Part shown: one piece after another, positions 22,517 to 34,646 of the stretch
Position numbering within the stretch: position 1 is the stretch's first letter
How the letters are laid out: each line of letters begins with the position of its first letter
NCBI GenBank assembly: GCA_943704495.1
Contig: CALSCR010000097.1
Location: forward strand, 2,489-66,359
Origin: Pigoraptor chileana
Taxonomy: Eukaryota > Opisthokonta > Filasterea
DNA length: 63,871 bases
Direction: 5' to 3'
The notes under the pieces: model-generated
Seen by the model: the letters and a program-made list of their open reading frames with translations, nothing else
The model's database searches: none
What the model was told of the DNA's origin: nothing
Position numbers and translations under genes: made by a program

Positions 22517-23325
22517 TGTGTGTGTGTGTGTGCCCGCGCGTATTTGTGCGCATGTGTGTGTGTAGTGAGTATGCGTGCGTGTGTGTATGTGTGTGGCATG
22601 TTCAGCGTGAGCCATTTGCGACATGCCTGGACCATGCGCGATTCACAGTGTGTCAATATTGTACAGCATCAACGGAATGTACCCTGTGGTATTTGCAGAG
22701 CAATAGGACATGAGCATCTGCACGTGGGCAGCAGTTGTACTCACCAAAACGCCAATTGAACAACGCCGATCAAAATGAAAATGTGCGGCTTTTGTCCGAG
22801 AAGGACCTGTAAGCAGCGATAAACACACACATACACACACACACAGAGAGTGTGTGAGAGAGAGAGAATTAGCAGCGAGCACCTCACACAACGCATGTAC
22901 TAACACAGACACACAAAACGGGGCGGATGAACAGATTGGTGGTTACACAAGGGGATAATTGTATGCATCGCACGAACGCATCCAAGCGATCAACAACTGC
23001 TATATTACCTGTTCAATAAACAGTACAGCTCCTTTGTGGCCATCAAGTTGACCTTCGATCGACTTGCGCACATCGCGCTGTGCTCAAAGATCAAGTAGTT
23101 ATGTGCATTTCATATGCCACATGCCGAGCGTGTGAGGAGCATGACACACTCTGCTGACGTTTATGATTGAGGTTATTTTGAACTCATACAAAAGAGAGCA
23201 ATTGCATTGATATGACGAATATTACTGAGAGCGGACTGAACGACCCGCGACTCGAATATGATGATTAGGATACAGACCTGCTCCTGGATGGTAGCATCGG
23301 AGGAGTGATCGGCTGAAGGTGCCAT
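21102..23325 (-). CDS. ARL6IP1: ARL6IP1-like reticulon-homology ER membrane protein
   Basis: Seven exons on the minus strand: 23325-23278, 23077-23009, 22806-22745, 22406-22299, 21951-21831, 21577-21493, 21286-21102; 225 residues (human 203). All joins are in frame. Hydrophobic segments pair up: PHIFILIGVVQLAFWFL with VVSIATVFAAIAVAADYGLAI, then YMAMVGASLIAVGYLGNCIS with GLVLAYITAMAAIVYPA. The linker TRFKAICADLAAVV...RFRRV-type segment aligns with the human QRFHEICSNLV region, and the end NGLIAGVCERV matches NQHGIILKYIG. ARL6IP1 is an ER-shaping hairpin protein that partners ARL6 and atlastin. Identity rests on order, spacing and the FKAIC block, since overall similarity is modest. Introns carry TG or CA runs. 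GPATCH11 lies upstream on the same strand. Confidence 0.82.
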
Positions 23326-23979
23326 GATATGTAATCGAAACGCACAGAATGAGCTAATGGGCGAGATCTAAAGTAAAATGTATAAGCCGCGTCTTACTAT
23401 TCTTTCGTTAACAGCAATGGAGTGAGTGAGGTGCTCTCTGTTGTTGGGACGACGCCGATCTAATCGCCCGTCGCTGTGACGGCATGCACTGACAGCGGTG
23501 CAGTGAATTTTGATGACGTTGTCGGTCCCTCGGAGTGTCCGGGCAGATTTAATTGAAAATCGTCCAGAATCACTGTTCATTTAGTCCATACCCTCAGTTT
23601 ACATGTCACCATTGACAGGACGCAGGGCCAGTTAAAACTCTGCGCACCGAACACCCCTGCGGTCTGCCACTGGCAATTGGGCTTAATGAAGCGGCGAAAC
23701 CAGCACTCGCCACTCCGCAGACAGCGCCACTATTGTCGCCCGTGTTGCGACAGGAGCACCGCTGAGTCACCGCTGTGTTGGCAGTGCCGGTGGAGGCCCA
23801 CACAGTCGCCCAGCATTAGGCAGTCGCCGGCAGACCCTATCCGCCCTTTTCGGCGAAAAAGGAGCCGACGGACAACGGACGCTTGCAGTGGACAGCCAAA
23901 AGCAAGGCATGCAGACCACAATGGACGCGCTATGAAAAAAAACAAAACGCAGCGTTCATGCCATCTTTTCGCGTCCGTT
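23326..23979. promoter_or_regulatory. Upstream region of ARL6IP1, downstream of GPATCH11
   Basis: No gene is seen. It includes CACTGAC at 23487-23493 and a GC-rich stretch with many CAGTCG/CACTC words (about 23690-23850) that could be part of the ARL6IP1 promoter or the GPATCH11 3' UTR. Confidence 0.45.
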
Positions 23980-25960
23980 TCAGTCGAGATCGTCTTCGTG
24001 GGCGTCTGCAGTATCACCGGGGCATTGCGCAGACATTTCTTCTGCCGACTCAAACGCATCGCCACACCACACACAATAGAGGTGACGGTTGCGAAGGTAT
24101 GCCGTCAGCTCACTCAGTCTCTCGGGCGTCGGAGACAGCGCATCGTCGTCACTGTCGGCGTCGCCCGGCGCCGTCGCCGAGGCAACGAAACCGTCATCAC
24201 GTGACGCTGTGGTGCGTGCGACGGCGGCGCGCTTCCTTTGCCGCTCTTCACGTCGGATTTCAGCGGGCCACAGGTGCTCAGTGCCCGTCACACCCTCCCT
24301 TCTGTTGTCCCATAACGACAGCAGAACAAACATTAGTACACAGCAAACAGTGTTACATCAGCAGACAGCAAACAGTGTTACATCAGCAGACAGCAAACAG
24401 TGTTACATCAGCAGACAGCAAACAGTGTTACATCAGCAAACAGCAAACAGTGTTACATCAGCAGTCAGCAAACAGTGTTACATCAGCAGACAGCAAACAA
24501 CACACATGTGAGCAGTCAGAGGCAGAAATACAGAAGCACAAAGGTGTGCAATGCAGTGCAACCGGCAGACGCAACTGTGGCTGTGATTGTCAATTTCACT
24601 GAATGCATGTGACGCAAGGAACACACAGTCTACGCACTGCCTGACACACGCCACCGCCAACACAACAGCACGTGGACACAAACTCAAACAATGCACACAA
24701 AACACGCAGATACGAACAAAGCACTCCGGCGCACTCATGCAGTCCCATAAAATGGCACACGCGAAGTGCTGCACACATACACACATGCGCATGTACTCAC
24801 ACGCACCCACACCCACACATACACGCGCACACGCTCTCACACACACAAACACACACACACATACACAAGAGCAATGCAACTGACTGGGCTCACCTGTCCA
24901 GCTGCTCGCATACACTCTCGCTCTTCTTCACGTCACGTGACAGCCGCTTAAGGTCGAATGTCTGTCTCATTCTGCCGACAAAACTCTCCGCTGTTTCCGC
25001 AGTGACGCGTTGTCGCTTCGAGTGACGTTCCGCTGGGTGCGCATTCAGTGATCATGATGTCACGTGAGAGGGAGATGCAGGATTCACGTCAGTGTCAAAC
25101 CCTATTGGACTCCACGCGAGAGAGAGCGACTGAGATGCACAAGTAGGTTATTCTTGCTGCTCGAGTGGTTATACAATCATACACACACACACAACACATA
25201 CATCACATACAACACCATCGACACCAAGGAAAAAAGTAAACACAAACACAAAATAGCAGATAGCCAAACATACGAGCACGAAGCGCACAAACCTGCTGCA
25301 CGTGCATCCTCCTCGGCACGGCGCTTCCGGTCCGCGTCCGCTCCCAGTCCCCCACGGTCCAGCTTGATTGAGACCGCAATAGGCGCAACAAGCCCGCTTC
25401 CATCCTTTCCGAGTGCATTACCGCCTTTGTATCCCATTTTAAGCATCATTGCGAATCCCTGCACCATTCAAGGCCAAAAAGGTGTCCGTCCAGTCATTTG
25501 AGACGCAGCTCAATCTACGCGCGAAAACGCGAAGAAGCAATGGCGCGAGAGTGCACGGCACAAATGTGATTCCTCATACCTTGTTGGATTCGCCAATTGC
25601 GCTGGACAGCCCCCGCTCACGCTCCTCCGCCTCTCTCACGTGACGCGGCTTGTTTGTCTCGCGGTGCTTGCGATCCCGCTCCTCACGCTCCTTCTGCAGC
25701 CTGTGATCATCCATTGCAATCAACGATCGACAAGAAGTTGAGTCAACGGACAGTTCCAACCCGTCTTTAACAAAAAAGTTGAACGACAGATTGTGTGCAT
25801 TTTTTAATGAACATATAACTTTTGGTGAAAACAGAACTCACTTGATTTCCCGGCGATCCCGCGGATTCAGGCGGGACGCACCGACGCTGTCCCCCAGACG
25901 GGCGAGCAGCTCACCCGACATGTAGTCGTCGTCCTCATCGCTGTCGGCAGCCGTGGACAT
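23980..25960 (-). CDS. GPATCH11: G-patch domain protein GPATCH11 (CCDC75)
   Basis: Five exons on the minus strand: 25960-25842, 25700-25580, 25458-25293, 25032-24894, 24301-23980; 288 residues (human about 285). The N-terminus MSTAADSDEDDDYMSG matches the acidic EDDYMS start of the family. A basic coiled segment follows, then the G-patch GFAMMLKMGYKGGNALGK in exon 3, with the family's GxGLVAPI continuation. The C-terminus LSELTAYLRNRHLYCVWCG and a later AQCPG are the DUF4187 signature, with a CxxC and a third Cys. G-patch proteins usually activate DEAH helicases in splicing; for GPATCH11 the partner is not established here. It is divergent with the receptor kinase, the start codons being about 600 bp apart. 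Intron 4 holds a 25-bp minisatellite. Confidence 0.9.
24339..24498. repeat. 25-bp minisatellite, about six copies
   Basis: The word TGTTACATCA recurs at 24351, 24376, 24401, 24426, 24451 and 24476, exactly 25 bp apart, with one or two substitutions per unit. It lies in the last GPATCH11 intron, close to the acceptor. Confidence 0.95.
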
Positions 25961-26557
25961 TTTCTCTTCTCAATTATTCACTCCTCAAACAGAGTTCCCA
26001 GAACGTATGCATGTGCTTTTCCTTGCCTGTAAACAACCGGCAACTCTTGAATACTGGTCGTCGGATCACTGACAGACGGTTGTAGTCAGACCCAACGTCA
26101 CGTGCCGGCTCCTGCCGTATCACCCCTGGCTGAAAATAAAAAGTCAAAAAACTGTATTATTGTGACACCCGACGTACTCAGCAGTGGAGAATTAGAACAG
26201 AATTAATAGAATAGCCTCATTCTGTATGCATACACACACTCCGTATGTATACATAATGCACACACGTATCCACTACTACTGACTCCGACACCGTGAGTGC
26301 GGCGGTCGTGGGCATCCGTGCACCGACACTGTTTCTTGCGAAGTCCTCTTGTGATTATTGAACTAAGACATAAGCTGTTGGTAAGCTTAGCTGAAAGAAT
26401 TGACCATTGTGAATTTCAACGCTCAGTTGCACCTCCGATTGTGTGTTGGTGGGGGTGGGGGGGGGGGGGCATCGCAAGCGCACTTCGCCGCCCGCTCAAA
26501 TGCCCCATATACATACCGTATCCTATCCCGCCTTCTCCTACACGTGACAAGTGAGCA
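25961..26557. promoter_or_regulatory. Divergent promoter region, GPATCH11 / receptor tyrosine kinase
   Basis: 597 bp between two start codons. It holds CACTGAC at 26067-26073, CACGTG at 26099-26104 and CACGTGAC at 26541-26548, the last only 10 bp before the kinase ATG. There is a G-run at about 26451-26469. No gene is seen. Confidence 0.55.
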
Positions 26558-29500
26558 ATGGCGGGGCAGAACAGGCAGTGCCTGTCTTGTGCTGCAACGA
26601 GGATGCGCGGTGTTGTTGTGGTGTTCTCTGTGGTTGTATTCCTGACCGCTTTGGCGCACAGTGCCGACGGGCAAACTCTGGTTGCATCGCTTGCCGCCAT
26701 CCCCGCGTCCATTGCCTCCGGACAAACAAACATATTTGTGGAGCTGGACGCCGACACGAATCTCGCCGGGTCTGTTGCTTTGACGTCAGCCTCCAAAACA
26801 GTCTCAGTGACAGTCCGTCCAAAAGTGAGCACGAAGCAGCCTATTGTGCGTTGTCCACGGGGCTCATCCGCATTGGTTCTCGCGGGGGCTGGCCTGAGAG
26901 TGAGTCTCACGGGCATCCAATTTGTTGACTGTGACGCTCGCGTGGTCGTCGTGAAAGATGCTTCTCTTACAATTAATCAAGGCGCATTTCGACGGAACAG
27001 CGGTGGCGCGCTTGAACTTTCGAAAAAGGCCGTCGCAAGCATTCTTTTGTCCCTCTTTGATTCGAACTCCGCCGTCAACGGATTGACTGACAACACGCTC
27101 GGCGCAGATATTTATCTGCATGATTCGGCCAATGCGACCGTCGCGGGTTGCATTTTCCAGCGAGGCACTGCGGAGCGTGGTGGCGCCATCGCGGCCATTG
27201 GAGGCGCTGTTCTGTCTGCGTCGTCATGCTCATTTGTGAGTTCGTCAGCATTGCAAGGCGGCGCTTTCTTTGCTTCAGAGGCTATCGTTGCGACATTTTC
27301 CCGATGCAACTTTACGAGAGTGTATGCACTTTCGTCATCTCCTGTGGTGGGAACGGGAGATGGCGGGGACGGCGAAGTCGATCCGCCAATGCCCATGACA
27401 TGCAGCCCTGAACTCGAGTCGAATGCGGACGGTGACGGTTTTATTGACTTTCGACGCAGAGGCAGTGGCTCACAACCTCTGTCAAGCGCCCCATTAAATC
27501 CCCTGGGAGTTTTAGCAGGTATGGCGCGTGCCTCACGTGACTCGCTCTTGACCCTGGGCAGCGGAGGGTCGGTGTATGTGGAAGGGAATGCTGCCGTCAG
27601 AATGACATCGTGCAACTTCACGGGGTCTTCTGCTCCGTACGGAGGCGTTGCGAGTGTTCAGGGTGACGCTGCGCTATTGATGATCAATGCATCGACAGCA
27701 ATAGACTCGTCGGCGCCCCTCGGCAGCGGCGGTTTTGCGATTGTGTCGCAGGGATCAAGACTTGTTCTATCCGGATGTACACTGCGGAATGTGTCTTCGC
27801 TGAATACGGGCGGCGCGCTGCGGGTCGAGGACGGCGCGTCGGCGGTCCTTCGGGACTCGACGTTCCAGTCGGGGTCGGCGTCCATTGGCGGGTTTTTGCA
27901 CGTCGTCGGCGGCACGTCGCAGATTGATGCGGCGCGGTGCGTCTTCCAGGGCGCCGTGGCGGGATCGGGCGGTCTTGCGTGTTCGGAGCAATTTGGCACG
28001 CTCAACATGACAGACTGCAGTGCGCGGGAGCTCAGTGCGCTCAACACCTGGGGTGACTTGACTATGCTGAGCGGGGGCGCCGGGTTCAATTCTTACTGTG
28101 GGCGCGTATACGTTGTCCGCTCTCAGTTTTCTGACATGCACTCTGAGGCCGACGGCGGGTTTGTTGCCGCATACGGCGGGAAAGTGGAAGACTTCAACTC
28201 GGACTGTTACCTGTCTTCACCGCGACGGAGGGCCGCTGAAGGGGCGGCTCTGCAGGGACTACGTGATCGCAAGAAGAGCCGGGACAGTCAGGGCACGTCA
28301 GGCGATGCACGTGACCAGCACGGGCATGGGAGCGGGAGCGGGGATCGCACTGGACGCAGAGTACGGCTTATTGCTGGTGACGTTAGTTTCACGTCATGCG
28401 CAATCTCAAATGTGTCATCAACACTGAATGGCGGCGCATTTTCCGTCTCAGGGACGTCAGGATTCCTCACGCTGACCAACGTGACACTGCGGGGAGCGGC
28501 TGCGGGCGGTTCGGGCGGCGCGGTGAGCGTCAGGGGCGAGGTCAACGGGAAGATTACCGTGTCCATCATTCGCAGTACACTCACAGACACCACCGCTCAG
28601 GGGCGGGGAGGCACGATGGCGGCGTCAAGCCCCGTCACATGCGTTGTGCAGGGCTCTCTCCTCGCCCGCACGTCATCTTTGGGCGACGGCGGTGTAGTGA
28701 GCCTTGACTACGGCGGGTCTGTGCGGATTTCAGACGTCACAGTCGCATCGGCACGCAGCGGTGGATACGGGGGCGTGTTTGCTCTTGCGCCGTCCCCGGA
28801 TGCCCTCTTTTATTTCTCGGCTGCCAATGTATCTACTACCGACACGTGGTCTGCGATGGGCGGCGGATTTATTTCCATTGTGAGCAACTCTGACATTGCT
28901 GACGTTGGAAGCACTGTGTCCGTGGTGAATGCAAAAGTACTGCGCGCATCGTCTGACGGCCCCGGCGGCGCCCTGTTCCTGCAGCGCCAGGCAAGCCTCG
29001 TGCTGTCAAACTCGACATTTATTGACAGTTCAACGCTGTCCACGGGCGCATTTGCTCTCGTTGCCAACGAAACCACACTCGTGGTTCAGGGCACATGCTT
29101 TGTTCTTGGGGGCGTGGGCAGAGGCGGAGCGGGGGCCCTTGCCATCAGAGGCCGCGCAGTCATAGTTGGAGCAGCAAATCTCAGCATCTCTCGCGTTGTT
29201 TCTCGACCTTTTTGCGGTTGGCTGTCGGCGGCGCAGGATGTTGTCGAGGGTCTTGTTGCACAAGGCCTATCGTGCACCGCTTGCACGGACATGCCCGAAG
29301 TCGGCACCGTGGACGCATTCCGGGTGGCGATGGGTTCGCCGCCCTTGGGCTCTGAGGTGTCCCTTGACGGAGACCTGCGCTTGGGCAGTAAAAGCGGTCT
29401 CCCCGACTCACCACCGGGGCTTGTGTCAGGTGACGTGCTGGCTATATTTGCTGCCATTAACGAAGCCACTGTAGACCACGTGATATATGTTGACGCCGAC

Positions 29501-32500
29501 TCGCCCCTCTCGTATGCCATTGTCGGTTCCCTGGCGTGCAGCAAGGTGCTTGCTGTGAATCGGCTTGTTCTCCGGGGAACACACGCCCTGTTTGGTCTTA
29601 CGGTCTTTGCCTTTGCCAGAACAAGCAACACGTGGGACGGCGTTGGCGTCACTGGCGGGGCGCCACACATCACAATTGCCGCCGGTGCGTATGTTGAGCT
29701 TGGCGGTAAGGAGAGTCAGAATGTCGTCCAATTCGCAACGCCCCTTCGCATTGAGGTACTTGGTGTCCTGCGCATACAGATAATAGACGTCCAGTCCACC
29801 GTCACGATCACTGTGCGCGGGGGAGGCACGCTCGTGATGGAAGAGCCATTTGTGAGTGCGGTCCTGCAAGTAACTGTGGAGGATTATGGCTTCTTTCGCG
29901 TGTTGCGCCCCCGCTTCACACGTACGTCTGTGAGCGGATCGGTGCAAAACGGCGGCATTGCGCTCGTGGAGGACAATGGTGTCGTTGAACTCTTAGGGCA
30001 TGCTGTGGACATAAACTGGGGCACGGACGTGAGCATGAGCTCGTTGTCCAGGGGCTTCGGGGGCGCCGTTGCAGCGGGACTGAAGTCGACCAGCCTTGTG
30101 CGTGTGTTTGTTGACGGTGTTGTGGCGGAAACGGGGGACATGATCTACCAGGAGAACGGAGGATTTATGTACTTGGGTGGAAAGAGCGTGGCCGTCGTGC
30201 GCAACAGCCGGATTTCGGGCGATTCGTCTGGCTCTGGCGGCTGCTTTTACGTCGACGGAGAGGCCGATTTGCTCCTGCAGGACATCGCCGATCTCACGTG
30301 CTTGTCGACAAGAGGCAGCGGCGGTGCCATCTACCACGGATCCCTCGGCCGTGTTGTTGTGAGGAATGTCACCGTTTCGTCGTCGTCCGCAGTCGGCGAC
30401 GGCGGGTTTGCGGTGATCGGGCGGTCGGCGCGAGTGGCTATGCAGGATGGGATGGAATTGGTCATACGTCGTCCCACTCTGCTCGTCAGCGACACGCGGG
30501 TGGCGACGACTGGCAGCGTGGCTGGGAGCGGGGGTTTTATTGCTGTAGTCGGGTCGGCGCTGGTAACCATCAGTCGGTTGCGCATCGATGCTGCGCATGC
30601 GGACGTGCAAGGAGGGGCGATTTCCGTCCGGAGCGTCAATGATGATCCCGTGCAACTCGACATTTTGGAAAGCAACTTTACGAGCGTCATGACTCTTGCC
30701 GGTGACGGCGGCTTTCTTCACGTCAACGGCAGGACTGTCTCCGTCACTGTTGATGCGTGCGTCATTGTCGACGCCGTGGCTTGGTATCATGGCGGCGCCG
30801 TCTTTGTCGGACACATGTCGACCCTTGCCACGCTAGCCGTCACTCGGAGCACCTTTATCCGCTCGCTTGTCGGCACAAACGGATATGGCGGTTGCTTTGC
30901 CCTCCTCGAAGGAGTGACAACCCTTGAAAATACAACCATTTCGGACTCTTTAACGGGTGGGTCGGGTGGCGTCATCTACGCACAGGGAGGTGCACTTGCG
31001 AGGCTCGCGCGCGTCACAATTGAGCGCGCTTCTGCAGGCACCAAGGGGATGGGGGGTGCCGTGCATCTCACCGAGACGGCGTCCATGGAGATGACGGACT
31101 GTGCGATCACGGCGGTGGAGGCAGGTGACGCCGGTGGTGCGTTTGTGCTTCAATACAGCGTACGTCTGTCGGCGCGCAGTCTTGTGGTGTCGAGGGTGTC
31201 GGGGTCATCGGGTGGTGTCGTTGCCGCGGGTGACGACTCCACAGTGCTGTTTGAGCATGTCACAATTGTGGACGCAGTCGCATCATCCGGGGATGGCGGT
31301 GCATTTGCTCTCTCCGGCACCGCGGCCGCCGTATTAACAGACGTCTCGGTCAGCGGTTCGCGGTCCTCATCACGTGGGGGCGCTGTGGCTCTTGCCAATG
31401 GGACCTCACTTGTCGCCCACGGTCTCCGACTGTCATCGTGCACTGCGGACGCGGAAGGTGGCGCAATTTACTCCCTCGGGACGTCATCACTGCTGCTTCG
31501 TGACATCACGGTGGAGTCTTCGTCGTCGGGAGGTGATGGCGGCTGTCTCTATGTGGGTGCTGCAAACATCACCGTGAGCAACGGGCGACTGTCTGGGTGT
31601 ACTGCGGGGACGCACCTCGGCGGGGGAAGCGGTGGTGCGGCGCTTGTGGCTGTCTCGGGGCTCTCCTCTGCGTTTATGCAGAATGTGTCCATTGTCGGCC
31701 CATCGGCGACCGTCGGACCCGCAATCCACTTGACAACCGCACTCTCGGTAAACAGCAGCGCCGCACTGCTCCATCTCGCGGAAAACGATGTCCGCGTTAC
31801 GAATGCAAGGGCAACATATGGGTCCGTCGCGCTTGTGTCGTCTACGCCCGCACGCATGCGAGTCTCGGGGGCTTTGCCAAAGTTTACGCTCGCTGCCGCA
31901 AACTCTGCGTTTGAGCCATTTTCTGTTGTGCTTGAGGATGTGTACGGCAACGCCGCCGCCGTCACGCCCGGCAATCAGCTCACAGTGACACTCTCTGTGT
32001 CCCCGGGAAGCGCGTGCTCGCTCACTGGGCGTCTCACCGCAGTGACTGATGGCGATGCGCACGCTTCCTTCGCCGGGGTCGGCATTGTCTTCACCACGGG
32101 AAACTGGCAGGAAATTGCCTCTCGCGGATGTCGCATTGTGGTATCTGGTCTCATGAGCGATGTAAAGCACTGTGCGTCGTCTGGCGCGCGGAGGAGTGCC
32201 CTCACTGCGGGCGTCGATTCGTTCGTTGCCGCTGACTTCGGCCCTGACCTGGCCGGCTCGCCTTCATGCGGACCATCCCGTGCTCTCATGGCCGTCTCGG
32301 ATGGGGCGGGGTCGTCTGCGTATGTGTGCACGTCGGTGGCGGGGTCGTCCTCGGGAGCGCCGGTTGCTGTTATTGCGGTCTCTGTTGTCATTCCTATCGT
32401 ATCTGCTGTCGCGCTTGCGGTGGGCATGCGTCTGTGGGTACTCAAGCTGCGCCGGGAGAGGAGCCAAAGGTCCCACATTGAGTTTGTGGAGAAGCATGTG

Positions 32501-32674
32501 ACGAGCGATAGCAATCTCGCGGGAATGCAGATTCCGCGGGAGTCAGTATCCCTTGACGAAAAGCTTGGCGAGGGCGAATTTGGTGCGTGTATGCGTTGTC
32601 TCCGTGGAGAATCCTGTAGATGCTGACATCATCATACATGTTGCCGCTGTTCACAGGCACCAGTCCAGACGATG

Positions 32675-32710
<36 letters not shown>

Positions 32711-34608
32711 GTGTGTGCGTGTGCGTGTGCGTGTGCGTGTGGGCGTGTGGGTACTTCTTGACTGAACGGCGTGTCTTGTCGAACTAACTAGCCCCCGACC
32801 CTTTCCGTCTTTCTTCAACTTTGTAAACCATCCAGGGGTTGTCATGCGCGCACAGGTAGGACTGATCATGCGCAATGTATACGCATACGAACTTTGTGTA
32901 CCTCCCACTGCCCAGCACGATGTGAATTGTGTGCTCAAACACACTTTTAAATCTGCAATGTCATGACGCCGGGATTCCTTATACCGCCATCTGTTTGTTT
33001 GTTGCTCCTTTGATGGGGCTTTGCTGACAACCCACCCCTTAAACAGGTCTGCATGGACAGCCGTCTCCGCATTTGTGCAGCAAAGATGCTGCGGGAGTTC
33101 TCTACAAACGAAGAGCGCACCCTCTTCCTCGCCGAGGCTGAAATAATGGTCGGTCTGTCGCACAAGAACGTGCTTTCACTCGTCGGTGTTGTGTACATTG
33201 ACGAACCAATGCTGGTGATACTTGGTGGGTGGTGGCGTCCCTTTTGCTTCTCTTCTTCCTTCTGTGTGCGAGAGTGGATTTATAGACAGTGCCGGTTTGT
33301 GCCGTCGGTAATTGTCGGTATGTGTGTGCTTAGTCGTATTCGCTTCGGTGTGCATGTGCATGACAGTGCGTGCATGTTTGTGTGGCTGTAGCCTTCGCTT
33401 CGGTGTGCATATGCATGACAGTGCGTGCATGTTTGTGTGGCTGTAGCCGACATTTCTGTGTGTGATGTGTATATGTGTGTGTAGTAGTAGTAATTGAATA
33501 GGTGTGTGTGCGTGTGCCATCGCTCTCTTGACCGCCACATTCTCACACGGCGCATACATACTCCAATTTACGGTGCACGTGACTCGCAGAATACATGTCT
33601 CACGGGAGTCTCAAGTCGTTTTTGGCGCGCTTCACTCCGGCGCAACGAGATCTCGCCAACGTTGTGAATGCTTTAACGGGACTGGCGGCGGAAGTGGCGG
33701 AGGGCATGGACTATCTTGCGCAGCACAGAATCATTCACAGAGTGAGCAGATATAATTATATATGTATGCATATATATATATGTGTGTGTGTCGTGTGTGT
33801 GTGTTTATGCATGCGAGTGCATGTGCTCGCATATTCGTGTGCGCATGTGTTTGTGTCTGTGTATGTGTGCGGAGTGTGTGTGGCGTGCGTCTGATCTAAT
33901 CGCCCAGACACGTTGCAATAGTAAGACATGGAATGATAACCCGGCCTGCATTGTTCGAGAGCGCTCGGTGTCACGTGGGTGCAAGTGCAACCCCAGACCA
34001 CCTCTTCTTCTTGGAAGGCCGTGTGTGCAACTTCATAGGCACTGTATTGAATCTCAATGCTACTGCATTGGATGGCATCAGTTTGCCGCTGTCATGCGGG
34101 TCAATGGACCTCGATCTTCTTCCCACCCCTCACTCATCGGCTTTAACCCTATGTCGGCCGCCACAACCCTCACCCACAGGACCTGGCCGCAAGAAATGTC
34201 TTAATCGGCGTCGATTTGTTTGGCGATTTTTATCCAAAGGTACTTTATCGTCACTCTTGCTCATGGCCATTACACTCGTTGTAGTATACCACACTCCATA
34301 CCTTCAAGTCCAGAGTGTGGCTGCAATCTTGCATTTTTGCGCTCGTTTTGCTGCTGTTTTCGACGCTTTGTTGGCTTGTGCAGTGCCTTCATCTCACAGT
34401 AGTATATGGCCACATTTTTCCTTCCTCACTTCGGCGGTCATACTCTGTATTCTAATCAGGTCGCGGACTTTGGATTGGCCCGCAACATGACGGGCGACAG
34501 CGACTATTACAGAAAGACAAAGGGTATGTCAGTGCTCTCAGCATCCCTGACTACTTTGTTCGGCATTGTTCTTTTATTGCGTTTGCCACGCGGGTTTGTC
34601 CGAACAGG

Positions 34609-34646
<38 letters not shown>

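Noticed and set aside
20769-25025. Short frames of Thr-His or Cys-Val repeats
   Set aside because: They are translations of CA/TG microsatellites in introns and spacers.
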